Source of the DNA: Pseudomonas sp. MYb118
GTDB taxonomy: Bacteria; Pseudomonadota; Gammaproteobacteria; Pseudomonadales; Pseudomonadaceae
Assembly: GCF_040947875.1 (NCBI RefSeq)
Contig: NZ_JBFRXN010000001.1
Span: forward strand, 744,001-808,000
Length of the DNA: 64,000 bases
Direction of reading: 5' to 3'
Positions 52,919 through 62,223 of the stretch are shown here, in pieces. The position numbers and the translations under genes were made by a program. The notes beneath the pieces were generated by a model. The model did no database searches, was not told the origin of the DNA, and saw only the letters and a list, made by a program, of their open reading frames with translations. Position 1 is the stretch's first letter. Each line of letters opens with the position of its first letter.

Positions 52919-54562
52919 ATGTTTAAGAAAGTGAACACGGCCCTGTTGGGTCTGGCTCTGTCGTTGGGGATGACGACTGCCCAGGCCGAAGAAGCCAAGA
53001 AAGTCGATGTGCTGCTGATTGGCGGCGGCATCATGAGCGCAACCCTCGGCGTCTGGCTCAACGAACTGGAACCCGGCACCTCGATGGAAATGATCGAGCG
53101 CCTGGACGGTGTCGCCCTGGAAAGCTCCAACGGCTGGAACAACGCCGGTACCGGTCACTCTGCCCTGGCCGAACTGAACTACACCCCGGAAGACGACAAA
53201 GGCAACGTGTCGATTCCCAAGGCTGTTGAAATCAACGAAGCGTTTCAGGTCTCCCGTCAGTTCTGGGCCTGGCAGGTTCAGCAGGGCGTGCTGAAAAACC
53301 CGCGTTCGTTCATCAACACCACGCCGCACATGAGCTTTGTGTGGGGTGACGACAACATCAAGTTCCTGAAAAAGCGCTACGAAGCCCTGCAGGCGAGCCC
53401 GCTGTTCGCCGGCATGCAGTACTCCGAAGATCCGGCTGTGATCAAGAAGTGGGTCCCGCTGATGATGGAAGGGCGTGACCCGAACCAGAAAATCGCGGCC
53501 ACCTGGAGCCCGCTGGGTACCGACATGAACTTCGGCGAGATCACGCGCCAGTTCGTCGCTCACCTGCAAACCCTGCCGAAATTCGACCTGAAGCTGTCCA
53601 GCGAAGTGCAGGACATCACTCGTAACGAAGACGGCACCTGGCGCGTCAGCTCCAAGAACCTGAAAGACGGCAGCAAGTTCACCACCGACGCCAAGTTCGT
53701 GTTCATCGGCGCAGGTGGCGGTGCCCTGCACCTGCTGCAGAAGTCCGGCATCGACGAAGCCAAGGAATACGCTGGCTTCCCGGTCGGCGGCTCGTTCCTG
53801 GTGACCGATAACCCGGCTATCGCCGAGCAGCACCTGGCCAAGGCCTACGGCAAGGCTTCGGTGGGTGCACCACCGATGTCGGTTCCGCACCTGGACACCC
53901 GTGTCCTGGACGGCAAGCGCGTCATCCTGTTTGGCCCATTCGCGACCTTCAGCACCAAGTTCCTCAAGGAAGGTTCGTACCTGGACCTGCTGACCACCAC
54001 TACCACCCACAACGTGTGGCCAATGACCAAGGTCGGCATCAAGGAGTACCCGCTGGTGGAATACCTCGCCGGCCAGCTGATGCTGTCGGATGAAGACCGC
54101 CTCAATGCGCTGAAAGAGTACTTCCCGAACGCCAAGGCTGAAGACTGGCGCCTGTGGCAAGCCGGCCAGCGCGTGCAGATCATCAAGCGTGATGAAGCCG
54201 CCGGTGGCGTGCTGAAACTGGGTACCGAGATCGTCGCTTCCGCTGACGGCTCGATCGCCGGCCTGCTGGGCGCCTCGCCAGGTGCTTCGACTGCTGCACC
54301 GATCATGCTGCAAGTGATCCAGAAGGTGTTCAAGGACAAGGTCGCGACCCCTGAGTGGCAGGAAAAGCTGCACAAGATCGTACCTAGCTACGGCACCCAG
54401 CTGAACAACGACCCGGCCAAAGTGGCCGAGGAGTGGGCCTACACCGCCAAGGTGCTGGAACTGCCGACGCCTCCGGTCATCGGTCAGGCTGCCGCACCGG
54501 CCCCGGCCGCTGCCCCGGCAGAAGTGCCAAAGCCTGAAGCCGCACGCGACATGGCTCTGTAA
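52919..54562 (+). CDS. mqo: Malate:quinone oxidoreductase with N-terminal signal-like segment
   Basis: 547 residues from ATG 52919 (GTG 52910 possible). The Mqo domain is complete: FAD-binding [13 protein letters not shown] (about 34-46), [49 protein letters not shown], and [23 protein letters not shown] near the end. It oxidises malate to oxaloacetate, giving electrons to the quinone pool. Unusual are an N-terminal hydrophobic stretch ending AQA that looks like a signal peptide, and a Pro/Ala-rich 30-residue C-terminal tail. Such N-termini do occur in one Pseudomonas Mqo subtype as I remember it. It is followed by a strong terminator. Confidence 0.88.
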   Translation: MFKKVNTALLGLALSLGMTTAQAEEAKKVDVLLIGGGIMSATLGVWLNELEPGTSMEMIERLDGVALESSNGWNNAGTGHSALAELNYTPEDDKGNVSIPKAVEINEAFQVSRQFWAWQVQQGVLKNPRSFINTTPHMSFVWGDDNIKFLKKRYEALQASPLFAGMQYSEDPAVIKKWVPLMMEGRDPNQKIAATWSPLGTDMNFGEITRQFVAHLQTLPKFDLKLSSEVQDITRNEDGTWRVSSKNLKDGSKFTTDAKFVFIGAGGGALHLLQKSGIDEAKEYAGFPVGGSFLVTDNPAIAEQHLAKAYGKASVGAPPMSVPHLDTRVLDGKRVILFGPFATFSTKFLKEGSYLDLLTTTTTHNVWPMTKVGIKEYPLVEYLAGQLMLSDEDRLNALKEYFPNAKAEDWRLWQAGQRVQIIKRDEAAGGVLKLGTEIVASADGSIAGLLGASPGASTAAPIMLQVIQKVFKDKVATPEWQEKLHKIVPSYGTQLNNDPAKVAEEWAYTAKVLELPTPPVIGQAAAPAPAAAPAEVPKPEAARDMAL

Positions 54563-54580
54563 GCACAGACCTGTTGGAAA

Positions 54581-54619
54581 AAGCCCACTGCACCGGCGAC
54601 GGTCAGTGGGCTTTTTTTT
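54581..54619 (+). terminator. Rho-independent terminator of mqo
   Basis: AAGCCCACTG pairs with CAGTGGGCTT around a 14-base loop, followed by a run of T. It is clear and strong. Confidence 0.93.
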
Positions 54620-54626
54620 GAGCCCC

Positions 54627-54717
54627 CTGTAGGAGCGAGCTTGCTCGCGATGGCGGCAGCTCCGGCAACTCCGACTTGTCTGATACACCGCAATCGCGAG
54701 CAAGCTCGCTCCTACAG
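54627..54717. repeat. REP pair
   Basis: Head-to-head pair just after the mqo terminator. Confidence 0.9.
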
Positions 54718-55176
54718 AGGGGTGGGGGAGGGCTCGGGTTTTTGGTGTCAAAAACTCGGCAGTCAAGCGTTCCTGTTTTTATTCATGGCTAATGTGTTGC
54801 AAAATGTAAAATTCGAAACAGATCAAAATGCCTTCCATATCAACGTTTAAGCGCATGCCCCGGCAACGGTTCACGTTGTCTTCCCTCGTGCCATTGCTTT
54901 GGCATTTCCCAATTAATTCTTTTTGAATCATTCAGTTGCAGCGTAACTTCAGCGCATTTCTGAAGATTCAGCCGCTGTTCTCCCCCCACGATCACACCCG
55001 CACAGCCCCCCAGCCCACTCTTGCAAACGAAAGCCTTTCTTCCTTAACTGTTACCTAATGTAAAAAAGTGGATTCACCAACGATGTCTTTTAAATCAAGG
55101 TTTTAGTACGGCTGTTCAAGTGCTGCCGGATGTTTCTTTGACCTCTCCAGATCGACGCTCAAGGGATGACCAAGAA
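54718..55176 (+). promoter_or_regulatory. AT-rich leader before the second GNAT-GT61 pair
   Basis: 459 bases, no convincing gene, lower G+C than the flanks, with A/T-rich stretches at about 54770-54850 and 55040-55110. It should hold the promoter and a long untranslated leader. It is similar in character to 3939-4264 before the first pair, but I saw no shared block of sequence between them. Confidence 0.45.
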
Positions 55177-56331
55177 ATGAAAGAGAAGCTGGCGGCACTG
55201 GTCCGAAAATTCGTTTCACCTTCCATGCGCTATGAATTGCGCAGCGCGGCCAACCGGCTGAACGGCCTTTTGCAGCAGGCGTGCCTGTGGCGTTGGGAAA
55301 TCGCCCGGTTCCGCTTGCAGCATGAAAGCCCTTACGAGGTTCTCTACGTCGGCCGCAAAAACCGCCGGGACATGGCCAAGCTGCTGATCGGCGGCAAGTC
55401 CCTGATCGACAACGGTGCGCCGCAGGATCAAGCGCAGCCGGCCTCATCCAATCACGTGGTGGTCATCAGTGAAGTGCCGACCACGGGCGCTCTCAACGTG
55501 CCGGTGTACCTGAGCGCCGTGGTGCCGCTGGGGCGATCGCTGGAAGACATCACCGCACGATACGACAGCGAGTTGCGCCGCAGCATTCGCAAGAATCGGC
55601 CGCTCTACAGCATGCGCCAGGCACGGCTCGACGAAGAGATCGAGATGGCGGACCGTGACATGCTTCGCCCTTATGCGGTGGCGCGCCAGGGCACCCACGC
55701 CGCGCAATTCGCCACCCAGGAAGTGTTCAGGATCGCCAGGACGGTCGGTCGCCTCGACCTGATCACCCTCAATGACGAAGTAGTGGCCTGTCACCTGGGG
55801 TGTGTCGTGACGCGCGGCGGCAAGCGCTACTGGAGCACGCTGCGTTTCGGTTATACCGAGGCGGTGTTCTCGGATGCGAAAAAGCTGCGTGAGGTCAATT
55901 CGATGACCACGTACATGGCGCTCGAATGGGCTATCGAAAATGGCTTCGACTACTACGACATCGGGCTGTGCGTGGCGCGTCCGGACGACGGCCTGCTGAA
56001 GTGGAAAAGACGCCGGGGCGGCGATGTCGATTCCCTGGGCAATGACGCCTATCTGTTTGTCCGTCTGCCCAAGACCGGCACGGCCCGTTTCCTCTGGGAT
56101 ACCCCGTTGTTCGCGTTCGAAGGCAAGGAACTGACCCTGCATCTCGGCTTGCCGGATGGCCCGAGCGATGAGGAGGCGGCGCGGCGTTATCACGAGATGG
56201 TCTTCGGCGGGCTCGACAAGATCTACCTGCACTGCGAGAAGAACAAGGGCGAGCAGTTCCTGGAAACCTTGCGCAACCGCTATGCCAATGCGCAAGTCAC
56301 CCCGGTTTTGCAGAAGGTCGCCTCCAGTTGA
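55177..56331 (+). CDS. GNAT-like N-acyltransferase, copy 2
   Basis: 384 residues from ATG 55177; a GTG at 55120 lies in leader sequence and lacks a match in the paralogue. It aligns end to end with the protein at 4265 (about six residues in ten identical over the catalytic half by eye): MADRDMLRPYAVARQG, VVACHLGC, GKRYWSTLRFGY, REVNSMTTYMALEWAIEN, DYYDIG, KRRRGGDVDSLGN. It differs in an N-terminal insertion (IGGKSLIDNGAPQDQAQPAS). The gene is followed by a GT61 copy after 55 bases. There are no other polysaccharide genes within 40 kb on either side in the window. Confidence 0.7.
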   Translation: MKEKLAALVRKFVSPSMRYELRSAANRLNGLLQQACLWRWEIARFRLQHESPYEVLYVGRKNRRDMAKLLIGGKSLIDNGAPQDQAQPASSNHVVVISEVPTTGALNVPVYLSAVVPLGRSLEDITARYDSELRRSIRKNRPLYSMRQARLDEEIEMADRDMLRPYAVARQGTHAAQFATQEVFRIARTVGRLDLITLNDEVVACHLGCVVTRGGKRYWSTLRFGYTEAVFSDAKKLREVNSMTTYMALEWAIENGFDYYDIGLCVARPDDGLLKWKRRRGGDVDSLGNDAYLFVRLPKTGTARFLWDTPLFAFEGKELTLHLGLPDGPSDEEAARRYHEMVFGGLDKIYLHCEKNKGEQFLETLRNRYANAQVTPVLQKVASS

Positions 56332-56386
56332 GCCAAGTCCCGGTCAAATCCGTACAGCGCTTCGATGTCCTGCAGGGAGGACTTTC

Positions 56387-57505
56387 ATGGAACGCGATGT
56401 TTCGCAATTGAGTACCGTGAGCGCCGGTCGCCGAAAAAAATGGACCCTGGCCGCTTACCGGTACATGGCGAGAAAACGCCTGGCGCACAAGGTCGAAATC
56501 AACCTGAAGAACCTGGCGGTGAAAAGCTGGGACATCGCCCCAAGCGAGGTCACCCATTCGCCGCCGGCGTTCTTCCTGCCCGGCCAGATGGAGCGCGTGA
56601 CGGGTTGGGAGGCCAAGCGCTTTTATCCCTACGAGCATCCGTCGCGCACCATGGAAGGGCTGGGTGATGTGGTGCAGGGGCCGACCCGTGGTTACCTGCT
56701 CAAGGATGTCTGGCTGATTGACGGCGTGCTTTACAAGGGCAAGGCCAGTCTGTGGCTGTCGAACAAGCCGGCGCGGTTTCCGCACATCGTGGTCGAGCGC
56801 GAAATCCAGCGTGCCGCCGTCTATTGCACGCAAAACGGCAACAGCTGGTTCGGCACCTGGCTGATGGAAGACTGCCCGACCTACGCGTTGGCCGAGGAAG
56901 AGGGCATGCCGGTGACCACCGCACCGTCTGCGCGGTTTCCGCTGTTCACCCAGGCACCCGCGTACGAGGACTGGTTGGACATGCGGCCGACGCGGCTGCA
57001 CACGGCGTTTTTCCGCGAACTGGTGCTGTTCGATGATCAAAGCCAGAACAGCAGCCGGAGCCTGCGCTATCGGGCCATGGGGGAAAAACTGCTGTCGCAC
57101 GTCAATTCGGCAGCGCACCCCGGCGTGTTCATCCTGCGCGGTGGCGCCGGCGATCTGCGCCTGTTGCGTAACGAACTGGAACTGGCGGACCACCTGCACA
57201 AGACCCGCGGCTTTCGCATTCTCGATCCACTGAAAAACGATGTGCCGACCATCGTTGCCACCTGCGCGGGTGCGCAAACCGTGATCGGTGTCGAAGGCAG
57301 TCAATTGGTGCATGGCGTCAATGTACTGAAGTCCGGCGGGTCGGTGCTGACCTTGCAACCACCGAATCGCTTCGTCAGTTACTACAAGTACCTGACGGAT
57401 CGCGACCGGCAGAACTTCGGCTTTGTGGTGGGGCGCCCGGAAGGGGATGGGTTCACCATCGACATTGACGAGGTGGAGCGCACGCTGGATCTGTTTCCGG
57501 CGTAG
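56387..57505 (+). CDS. Glycosyltransferase family 61 (DUF563), copy 2
   Basis: 372 residues from ATG 56387, with AGGGAGG six bases upstream; a frame from 56156 reads antisense-type sequence in the previous gene. It is the paralogue of 5462-6619: KSWDIAP, PAFFLPGQMERVTGWE, RTMEGLG, NSWFGTWLMEDCPTY, FRELVLFDD, GEKLLSHVN and GVEGSQLVHGVNVL. With the acyltransferase it makes a self-contained cassette. It ends before a perfect hairpin. Confidence 0.75.
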   Translation: MERDVSQLSTVSAGRRKKWTLAAYRYMARKRLAHKVEINLKNLAVKSWDIAPSEVTHSPPAFFLPGQMERVTGWEAKRFYPYEHPSRTMEGLGDVVQGPTRGYLLKDVWLIDGVLYKGKASLWLSNKPARFPHIVVEREIQRAAVYCTQNGNSWFGTWLMEDCPTYALAEEEGMPVTTAPSARFPLFTQAPAYEDWLDMRPTRLHTAFFRELVLFDDQSQNSSRSLRYRAMGEKLLSHVNSAAHPGVFILRGGAGDLRLLRNELELADHLHKTRGFRILDPLKNDVPTIVATCAGAQTVIGVEGSQLVHGVNVLKSGGSVLTLQPPNRFVSYYKYLTDRDRQNFGFVVGRPEGDGFTIDIDEVERTLDLFPA

Positions 57506-57522
57506 CGCGTGATGGGTCGTTC

Positions 57523-57547
57523 AACCCCGAGCGTTGCGCTCGGGGTT
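57523..57547. terminator. Perfect 11-bp hairpin between convergent genes
   Basis: AACCCCGAGCG, loop TTG, CGCTCGGGGTT. It sits midway between the GT61 stop (57505) and the convergent monooxygenase stop (57559). It has no strong T-run, so it may act bidirectionally or with Rho. Confidence 0.7.
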
Positions 57548-57558
57548 GGCTGGTCGAC

Positions 57559-58602
57559 TCAGCGGAACGCGGGAACCACGTGCTTGATGAACAGTTCCAG
57601 GGATTTTTTCTTCTCGGCGTGAGGCAGGCTGTTGTCGCACCAGAAGCTGAACTCGTCGACGCCCAGTTCCTGGTAGTACTTGATGCGCGGAATGATCTCT
57701 TCCGGGGTGCCGATCATGGCGGTCTTGTGCAGGCTTTCGAGTTCGAACTCCGGACGCCCGGCGAACTTTTCTTCCGGGCTCGGGGCGAGGAAGCCGTTGA
57801 CCGGGGTTTCCTTGTTGCCGAACCAGGCATCGAACGTGCGGTAGAACCTGGAGATGGCCTTGGCCCCGACTTTCCAGCCTTCCGGGTTGTCGGCGCTGTG
57901 CACGTGGGTGTGACGCAACACCATCAATTGTGGACGCGGCACGCCCGGGTTGTTGTCCAGGGCGGTCTGGAACTTGTTTTTCAGGTCGAGGACTTCTTCG
58001 TCGCCTTTCATCAGCGGCGTGACCATGACGTTGCAGCCGTTGGCCACGGCGAAGTTGTGCGAGTCCGGGTCACGGGCGGCGATCCACATCGGCGGGTTAG
58101 GCTGCTGGATCGGCTTGGGCACGCTGGTGGAGGTGGGGAATTTCCAGATGTCGCCGTCGTGGGCGTAGTCGCCTTTCCACAGGGCACGCACCACCGGGAC
58201 CATTTCGCGCAGGGCCTGGCCACCGCTCGAGGCTGGCATGCCGCCGGCCATGCGGTCGAATTCGACCTGGTAGGCGCCACGGGCCAGGCCGACTTCCATG
58301 CGGCCATTGCTGATCACGTCGAGCAGGGCGCACTCACCGGCCACCCGCAGCGGGTGCCAGAACGGCGCGATGATGGTGCCGGCGCCCAGATGAATGGTGG
58401 TGGTCTTCGCCGCGAGGTAAGCCAGCAATGGCATCGGGCTTGGCGAGATGGTGTATTCCATGGCGTGGTGTTCGCCAATCCACACGGTGCTGAAACCACC
58501 GGCTTCGGCCATCAGGGTCAGTTCGGTCAGGTCCTCGAACAGCTGGCGGTGGCTGACGCTTTCGTCCCAACGTTCCATGTGTACGAACAGGGAAAATTTC
58601 AT
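57559..58602 (-). CDS. Luciferase-like (LLM) flavin-dependent monooxygenase
   Basis: 347 residues, TIM-barrel LLM fold: MKFSLFVHMERWD, FSTVWIGEHH, LGAGTIIAPFWHPLRVAGECALLDVISNGRMEVGLARG in parts, and WKVGAKAISRF. It uses reduced flavin and O2, supplied probably by the flavin reductase at 58858, and is preceded by the shared inverted-repeat operator at 58657. Known two-component LLM enzymes oxidise alkanesulfonates, terpenoids, uracil (RutA) or nitrilotriacetate. The substrate here is unknown; the adjacent NCS1 permease suggests a nucleobase- or hydantoin-like compound. Confidence 0.85.
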   Translation of the reverse strand: MKFSLFVHMERWDESVSHRQLFEDLTELTLMAEAGGFSTVWIGEHHAMEYTISPSPMPLLAYLAAKTTTIHLGAGTIIAPFWHPLRVAGECALLDVISNGRMEVGLARGAYQVEFDRMAGGMPASSGGQALREMVPVVRALWKGDYAHDGDIWKFPTSTSVPKPIQQPNPPMWIAARDPDSHNFAVANGCNVMVTPLMKGDEEVLDLKNKFQTALDNNPGVPRPQLMVLRHTHVHSADNPEGWKVGAKAISRFYRTFDAWFGNKETPVNGFLAPSPEEKFAGRPEFELESLHKTAMIGTPEEIIPRIKYYQELGVDEFSFWCDNSLPHAEKKKSLELFIKHVVPAFR

Positions 58603-58656
58603 GACGCTACCTCGAATCTCTTGTGGTCGACCCGTCGACTGCGGGGCTGTTGGTTA

Positions 58657-58676
58657 TTGGTATACCATAATACCAA
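58657..58676. promoter_or_regulatory. Operator copy 1 (before LLM monooxygenase)
   Basis: TTGGTATACCATAATACCAA: perfect 7-bp inverted repeat TTGGTAT-N6-ATACCAA, with inner palindrome TGGTATACCA. It lies 55 bases from the LLM start. Symmetry suits a GntR-type dimer. Confidence 0.7.
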
Positions 58677-58727
58677 GTGACTGCAAATTGTTTAGATGCG
58701 CTGCATACCCCTGGCTTGCATCTTCTG

Positions 58728-58830
58728 TGTGGGAGCGAGCCTGCTCGCGATTGGGGTGACCAGGCAACCCAGGCCATCAGGCGCACCGCGTTAGCGTTGA
58801 ACATCTCGCGAGCAGGCTCGCTCCCACAGG
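58728..58830. repeat. REP pair
   Basis: Head-to-head REPs between the flavin reductase gene and operator 1. Confidence 0.9.
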
Positions 58831-58857
58831 AATAGCGAATACAGGGGTATCGGGGAA

Positions 58858-59343
58858 TCAGGCGAGAACAGGCAACGCACCCATCTTGCCGTGGCAATAC
58901 ACCAGCGGGCTGTTGCTGTGCTGCGGCACGATCAGGTTTTTCACCGCACCGACCATGATCGCGTGGTCGCCACCTTCGTATTCGCGCCACAACTCGCATT
59001 CGATCACCGCCGTGGCATTGGCCAGGATCGGGTTGCCCAGTTCGCTCAACGTCCATTCGATGCCCTGCGCCTTGTCCTTGCCCTTGCGTGCGAAAGCATA
59101 GGCTTCGCTCTGCTGGCCGCCGGAGAGGACGTGGATGGCAAAACGCTTGTTCTTGATCAGGACAGGGTAGGAGTCGGAACTGTAGTTGGGGCAGAACAAC
59201 ACCAGGGCCGGGTCCATGGACAGCGAGCTGAAGGCGCTGGCGGTCAGGCCGACGATCTGGCCGTCGTCATCGAGGGTGGTGATCACGGTGACCCCGGACG
59301 GAAACGAACCCATCACTTGTTTGTAGATGGCGGCATCAATCAT
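58858..59343 (-). CDS. Flavin reductase of a two-component monooxygenase (HpaC/RutF type)
   Basis: 161 residues with flavin-reductase-like domain: KQVMGSFPSGVTVITTLDD, TASAFSSLSMDPALVLFC, FAIHVLSGGQQSEAYAFARKGKDK (in parts). It makes FMNH2/FADH2 with NAD(P)H for the LLM enzyme. It is same strand as, and upstream of, the LLM gene, but has its own operator copy at 59393 and a REP between them, so may be transcribed both separately and with it. Confidence 0.87.
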   Translation of the reverse strand: MIDAAIYKQVMGSFPSGVTVITTLDDDGQIVGLTASAFSSLSMDPALVLFCPNYSSDSYPVLIKNKRFAIHVLSGGQQSEAYAFARKGKDKAQGIEWTLSELGNPILANATAVIECELWREYEGGDHAIMVGAVKNLIVPQHSNSPLVYCHGKMGALPVLA

Positions 59344-59392
59344 GGGACGGTCCTCTGGCGGTGAAACGGGTTTTTATGAATTTGTAGGTATG

Positions 59393-59412
59393 ATGGTATA
59401 CCGTAATACATC
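59393..59412. promoter_or_regulatory. Operator copy 2 (before flavin reductase)
   Basis: ATGGTATACCGTAATACATC: same motif as 58657-58676 with five mismatches, 50 bases from the flavin reductase start. The inner palindrome TGGTATACC is kept. Confidence 0.6.
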
Positions 59413-59566
59413 GTTTGCAAGCGCTTTTTCAGTCGTGCCGATAAACGTATATTTTGCCGGTTTCGCCCAATGATTACGGGATTTTTGCCAGATTTGACGC
59501 GCAGGTCATTCGTCAGGAAAGCGGATCAGAAGTCTTTTTAAAGACCGGATCAGTCTTGTCAAAAGT

Positions 59567-59586
59567 TTGGAATACCATAATATGAC
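59567..59586. promoter_or_regulatory. Operator copy 3 (before NCS1 permease)
   Basis: TTGGAATACCATAATATGAC: same motif as copy 1 with mismatches mainly at the right end, 75 bases before the permease start. It lies in the 317-base divergent gap that otherwise holds only AT-rich promoter-like sequence. Confidence 0.6.
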
Positions 59587-59660
59587 TCGCATCTGAGGGG
59601 GGCCGCAGAGCACCCCCGGTTTGGCTTCGTACAACTATAAGATCAGACAAACTCGAGTTC

Positions 59661-61076
59661 ATGCACATGTCCCAGATGTCCCGGCAAGACCCCCTGATCG
59701 AGAATCACACGGTCGATTACGTCCCACTCGCGGAACGCCACGGGAAGGCCCGCGACCTGTTCACCTTATGGTTCAGTACCAACATTGCGCCACTGCCCAT
59801 CGTCACCGGTGCCATGGTTGTACAAGTGTTCCATCTCAACCTGTTCTGGGGCCTGCTGGCGATTGCCCTGGGGCATATGGTGGGCGGTCTGGTGATCGCG
59901 CTCGCCTCGGCGCAGGGCCCGCGCATGGGCATTCCGCAGATGGTGCAGAGCCGTGGCCAATTCGGCCGTTACGGCGCGCTGCTGATCGTGTTCTTCGCGG
60001 CGATCATCTACATCGGTTTCTTCATTTCCAACATCGTGCTGGCCGGCAAGTCGATCGTCGGCATTGCGCCGTCGGTGCCGGTGCCGCTGAGCATCCTGAT
60101 CGGTGCCTTGAGTGCCACGGCCATCGGCGTCATCGGCTACAACTTCATCCATACGCTGAACCGCATCGGCACCTGGGTGATGGGCAGTGCGCTGCTCGCG
60201 GGCTTTATCTACATTTTTGCCCATGACCTGCCGGCGGACTTCTTCACCCGTGGTGATTTCAACCTGTCCGGATGGTTGGCGACGGTGTCGCTTGGGATCA
60301 TCTGGCAGATCAGCTTCTCGCCGTACGTGTCCGACTATTCGCGTTACCTGCCGGCGGACATCGGCATCAGCAAGCCGTTTTTCGCTACCTACCTGGGCGC
60401 GACGCTGGGCACCATCCTGTCGTTCACCTTCGGCGCCGTGGCCGTGCTGGCAACACCCGAAGGCACCGAGGCGATGGCGGCGGTCAAGCAGTCCACCGGC
60501 TGGCTGGGGCCGATCCTGATGGTGTTGTTCCTGCTCAACATCATCAGCCACAACGCGCTCAACCTGTACGGTGCGGTGCTGTCGATCATCACCTCGATCC
60601 AGACCTTCGCCAGCCAATGGACCCCGAGCATCAAGGTGCGCGTGGTGCTGTCGAGCGTGATCCTGGCGGGTTGCTGCCTGGTGGCGCTGGGGGCCTCGGC
60701 AGACTTCATCTCCGAGTTCATCGGCCTGATTCTCGCGCTGTTGCTGGTGCTGGTGCCGTGGGCTTCGATCAACCTGATCGACTTCTACCTGATCAAGCGC
60801 GGCAGCTACGACATCGCCTCGATCTTCAGTGCCGACGGCGGCATCTACGGCCGTTTCAACCTGCACGCGATCATCGCCTATTTCATCGGCATCATCGTGC
60901 AGCTGCCGTTCGCCAACACCTCGTTGTACGTCGGCCCCTACGCCAACCTGGTGGAGGGCGCGGATCTGTCCTGGCTGGTCGGCCTGATCGTGACCTGCCC
61001 GCTGTATTACTGCCTGGCGACACGCGGCAAGGCACAGCAGCGCAGCACTGCGGCGCGTCTGGGCTACACCGACTGA
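59661..61076 (+). CDS. NCS1 family nucleobase/hydantoin-type permease
   Basis: 471 residues, 12 membrane spans. NCS1 features: FTLWFSTNIAPLPIVTGAM, GHMVGGLVIALASAQGPRMGIPQMVQSRGQFG in parts, SFSPYVSDYSRYLP and the long late-loop Asp/Ser residues. Such permeases (CodB, PucI, Mhp1) take up cytosine, uracil, allantoin or hydantoins by Na+ or H+ symport. ATG 59661 or 59667; neither has a strong ribosome-binding site. The regulon shared with the LLM pair through the operator suggests the compound oxidised by the monooxygenase is imported here. Confidence 0.87.
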   Translation: MHMSQMSRQDPLIENHTVDYVPLAERHGKARDLFTLWFSTNIAPLPIVTGAMVVQVFHLNLFWGLLAIALGHMVGGLVIALASAQGPRMGIPQMVQSRGQFGRYGALLIVFFAAIIYIGFFISNIVLAGKSIVGIAPSVPVPLSILIGALSATAIGVIGYNFIHTLNRIGTWVMGSALLAGFIYIFAHDLPADFFTRGDFNLSGWLATVSLGIIWQISFSPYVSDYSRYLPADIGISKPFFATYLGATLGTILSFTFGAVAVLATPEGTEAMAAVKQSTGWLGPILMVLFLLNIISHNALNLYGAVLSIITSIQTFASQWTPSIKVRVVLSSVILAGCCLVALGASADFISEFIGLILALLLVLVPWASINLIDFYLIKRGSYDIASIFSADGGIYGRFNLHAIIAYFIGIIVQLPFANTSLYVGPYANLVEGADLSWLVGLIVTCPLYYCLATRGKAQQRSTAARLGYTD

Positions 61077-61115
61077 CCGCTGTCATCCAGCCCGCCCGCG
61101 GGGCACAGCCAGCAC

Positions 61116-62093
61116 CTACAAGCTTTGGGTCTGGCTGTCCTTGCGGGTAAGGATCAGGCTCAACACCACCGAGCCCAGAATCACCACGCCTACCACCGCC
61201 AGTGACCATTCCACGGGCATGTGGAACCACGGCATGATCGTCATCTTGCCGCCAATGAACACCAGCACCAGCGCCAGCCCATACTTGAGCAGATGAAAGC
61301 GGTCGGCCATGTCGGCGAGCAGAAAGTACAGCGCGCGCAGCCCCATGATCGCGAAGATGTTCGAGGTGAAAATGATGAACGGATCGGTGGTGACGGCGAA
61401 GATCGCCGGGATGCTGTCGACCGCGAACATCAGGTCGCTGGCCTCGATCAGCACCAGCACCAGGAACATCGGCGTCGCCCAGCGCACACCGTTCTGCACC
61501 ACGAAAAAGCGCTCGCCGTGAAAGCCCTGGGTGATGCGCATGTGGCCGCGTATCCAGCGTAGCAAGGGGTTGTTGTCCAGGTCCGGTTGCTTGTCCGCGA
61601 ACACCAGCATCTTGACCCCGGTGATGATCAGGAACACGCCGAACACATACAGGATCCAGGTGAACTGCGAGACCAGCCACACGCCGGCGAAGATCATCGC
61701 CGCGCGCATCACGATCGCCCCGAGCACGCCGTACAGCAGCACCCGGCGCTGCAACTCCGGCGGCACCGCGAAGTAGCTGAAGATCATCACGAACACGAAC
61801 ATGTTGTCGATCGACAGCGATTGCTCGATCAGGTAACCGGTGAGGAATTCGAGGGTCTTGTCGCGGGCCACATCGGCACCGAACTCACCGTGCAGATACC
61901 ACCAGAGCAGCCCCGCAAAAGCCAGCGCCAGCAGGCACCAGGCAACCACCCAGGACGCGGCTTCGCGAACCGACACCCGATGCGCCTTGCGCCCGCCGAA
62001 GACGAACAGGTCCAGGGCCAGCATCGCCAGCACGAAGACGACGAAGGCGCCCCACATCCAGGGTTCGCCGATGTTGATGTGCGTGGCTGGCAT
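61116..62093 (-). CDS. TerC family integral membrane protein
   Basis: 325 residues, seven to nine membrane spans. TerC signatures: SLSIDNMFVFVMIFSYF, the RVLLYGVLGAIVMRAAMI block, and AVDSIPAIFAVTTDPFIIFTSNIFAIMGLRAL (in parts). The set of membrane Asp/Glu residues resembles the Alx/TerC manganese-export type. GGGAGA lies nine bases upstream of the ATG. It is convergent with the permease. It is probably an inner-membrane metal exporter or membrane-protein metalation factor; the substrate is not fixed. Confidence 0.88.
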   Translation of the reverse strand: MPATHINIGEPWMWGAFVVFVLAMLALDLFVFGGRKAHRVSVREAASWVVAWCLLALAFAGLLWWYLHGEFGADVARDKTLEFLTGYLIEQSLSIDNMFVFVMIFSYFAVPPELQRRVLLYGVLGAIVMRAAMIFAGVWLVSQFTWILYVFGVFLIITGVKMLVFADKQPDLDNNPLLRWIRGHMRITQGFHGERFFVVQNGVRWATPMFLVLVLIEASDLMFAVDSIPAIFAVTTDPFIIFTSNIFAIMGLRALYFLLADMADRFHLLKYGLALVLVFIGGKMTIMPWFHMPVEWSLAVVGVVILGSVVLSLILTRKDSQTQSL

Positions 62094-62223
62094 GGCGTTC
62101 TCCCGATCTGGACAGTGTGTGGGTCGACGGGGTCATGCTAGCGAAGGGATAGAGCTTGCGAAAAATCGTTTATTTCGTCGGGATGTTTCGGTTTTTCCGA
62201 AGTATCAGATTTCCACCCGGCCC

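Noticed and set aside
62094-62223. Manganese riboswitch (yybP-ykoY) before terC
   Set aside because: The leader lacks the characteristic conserved loops and is only about 130 bases before a REP pair.
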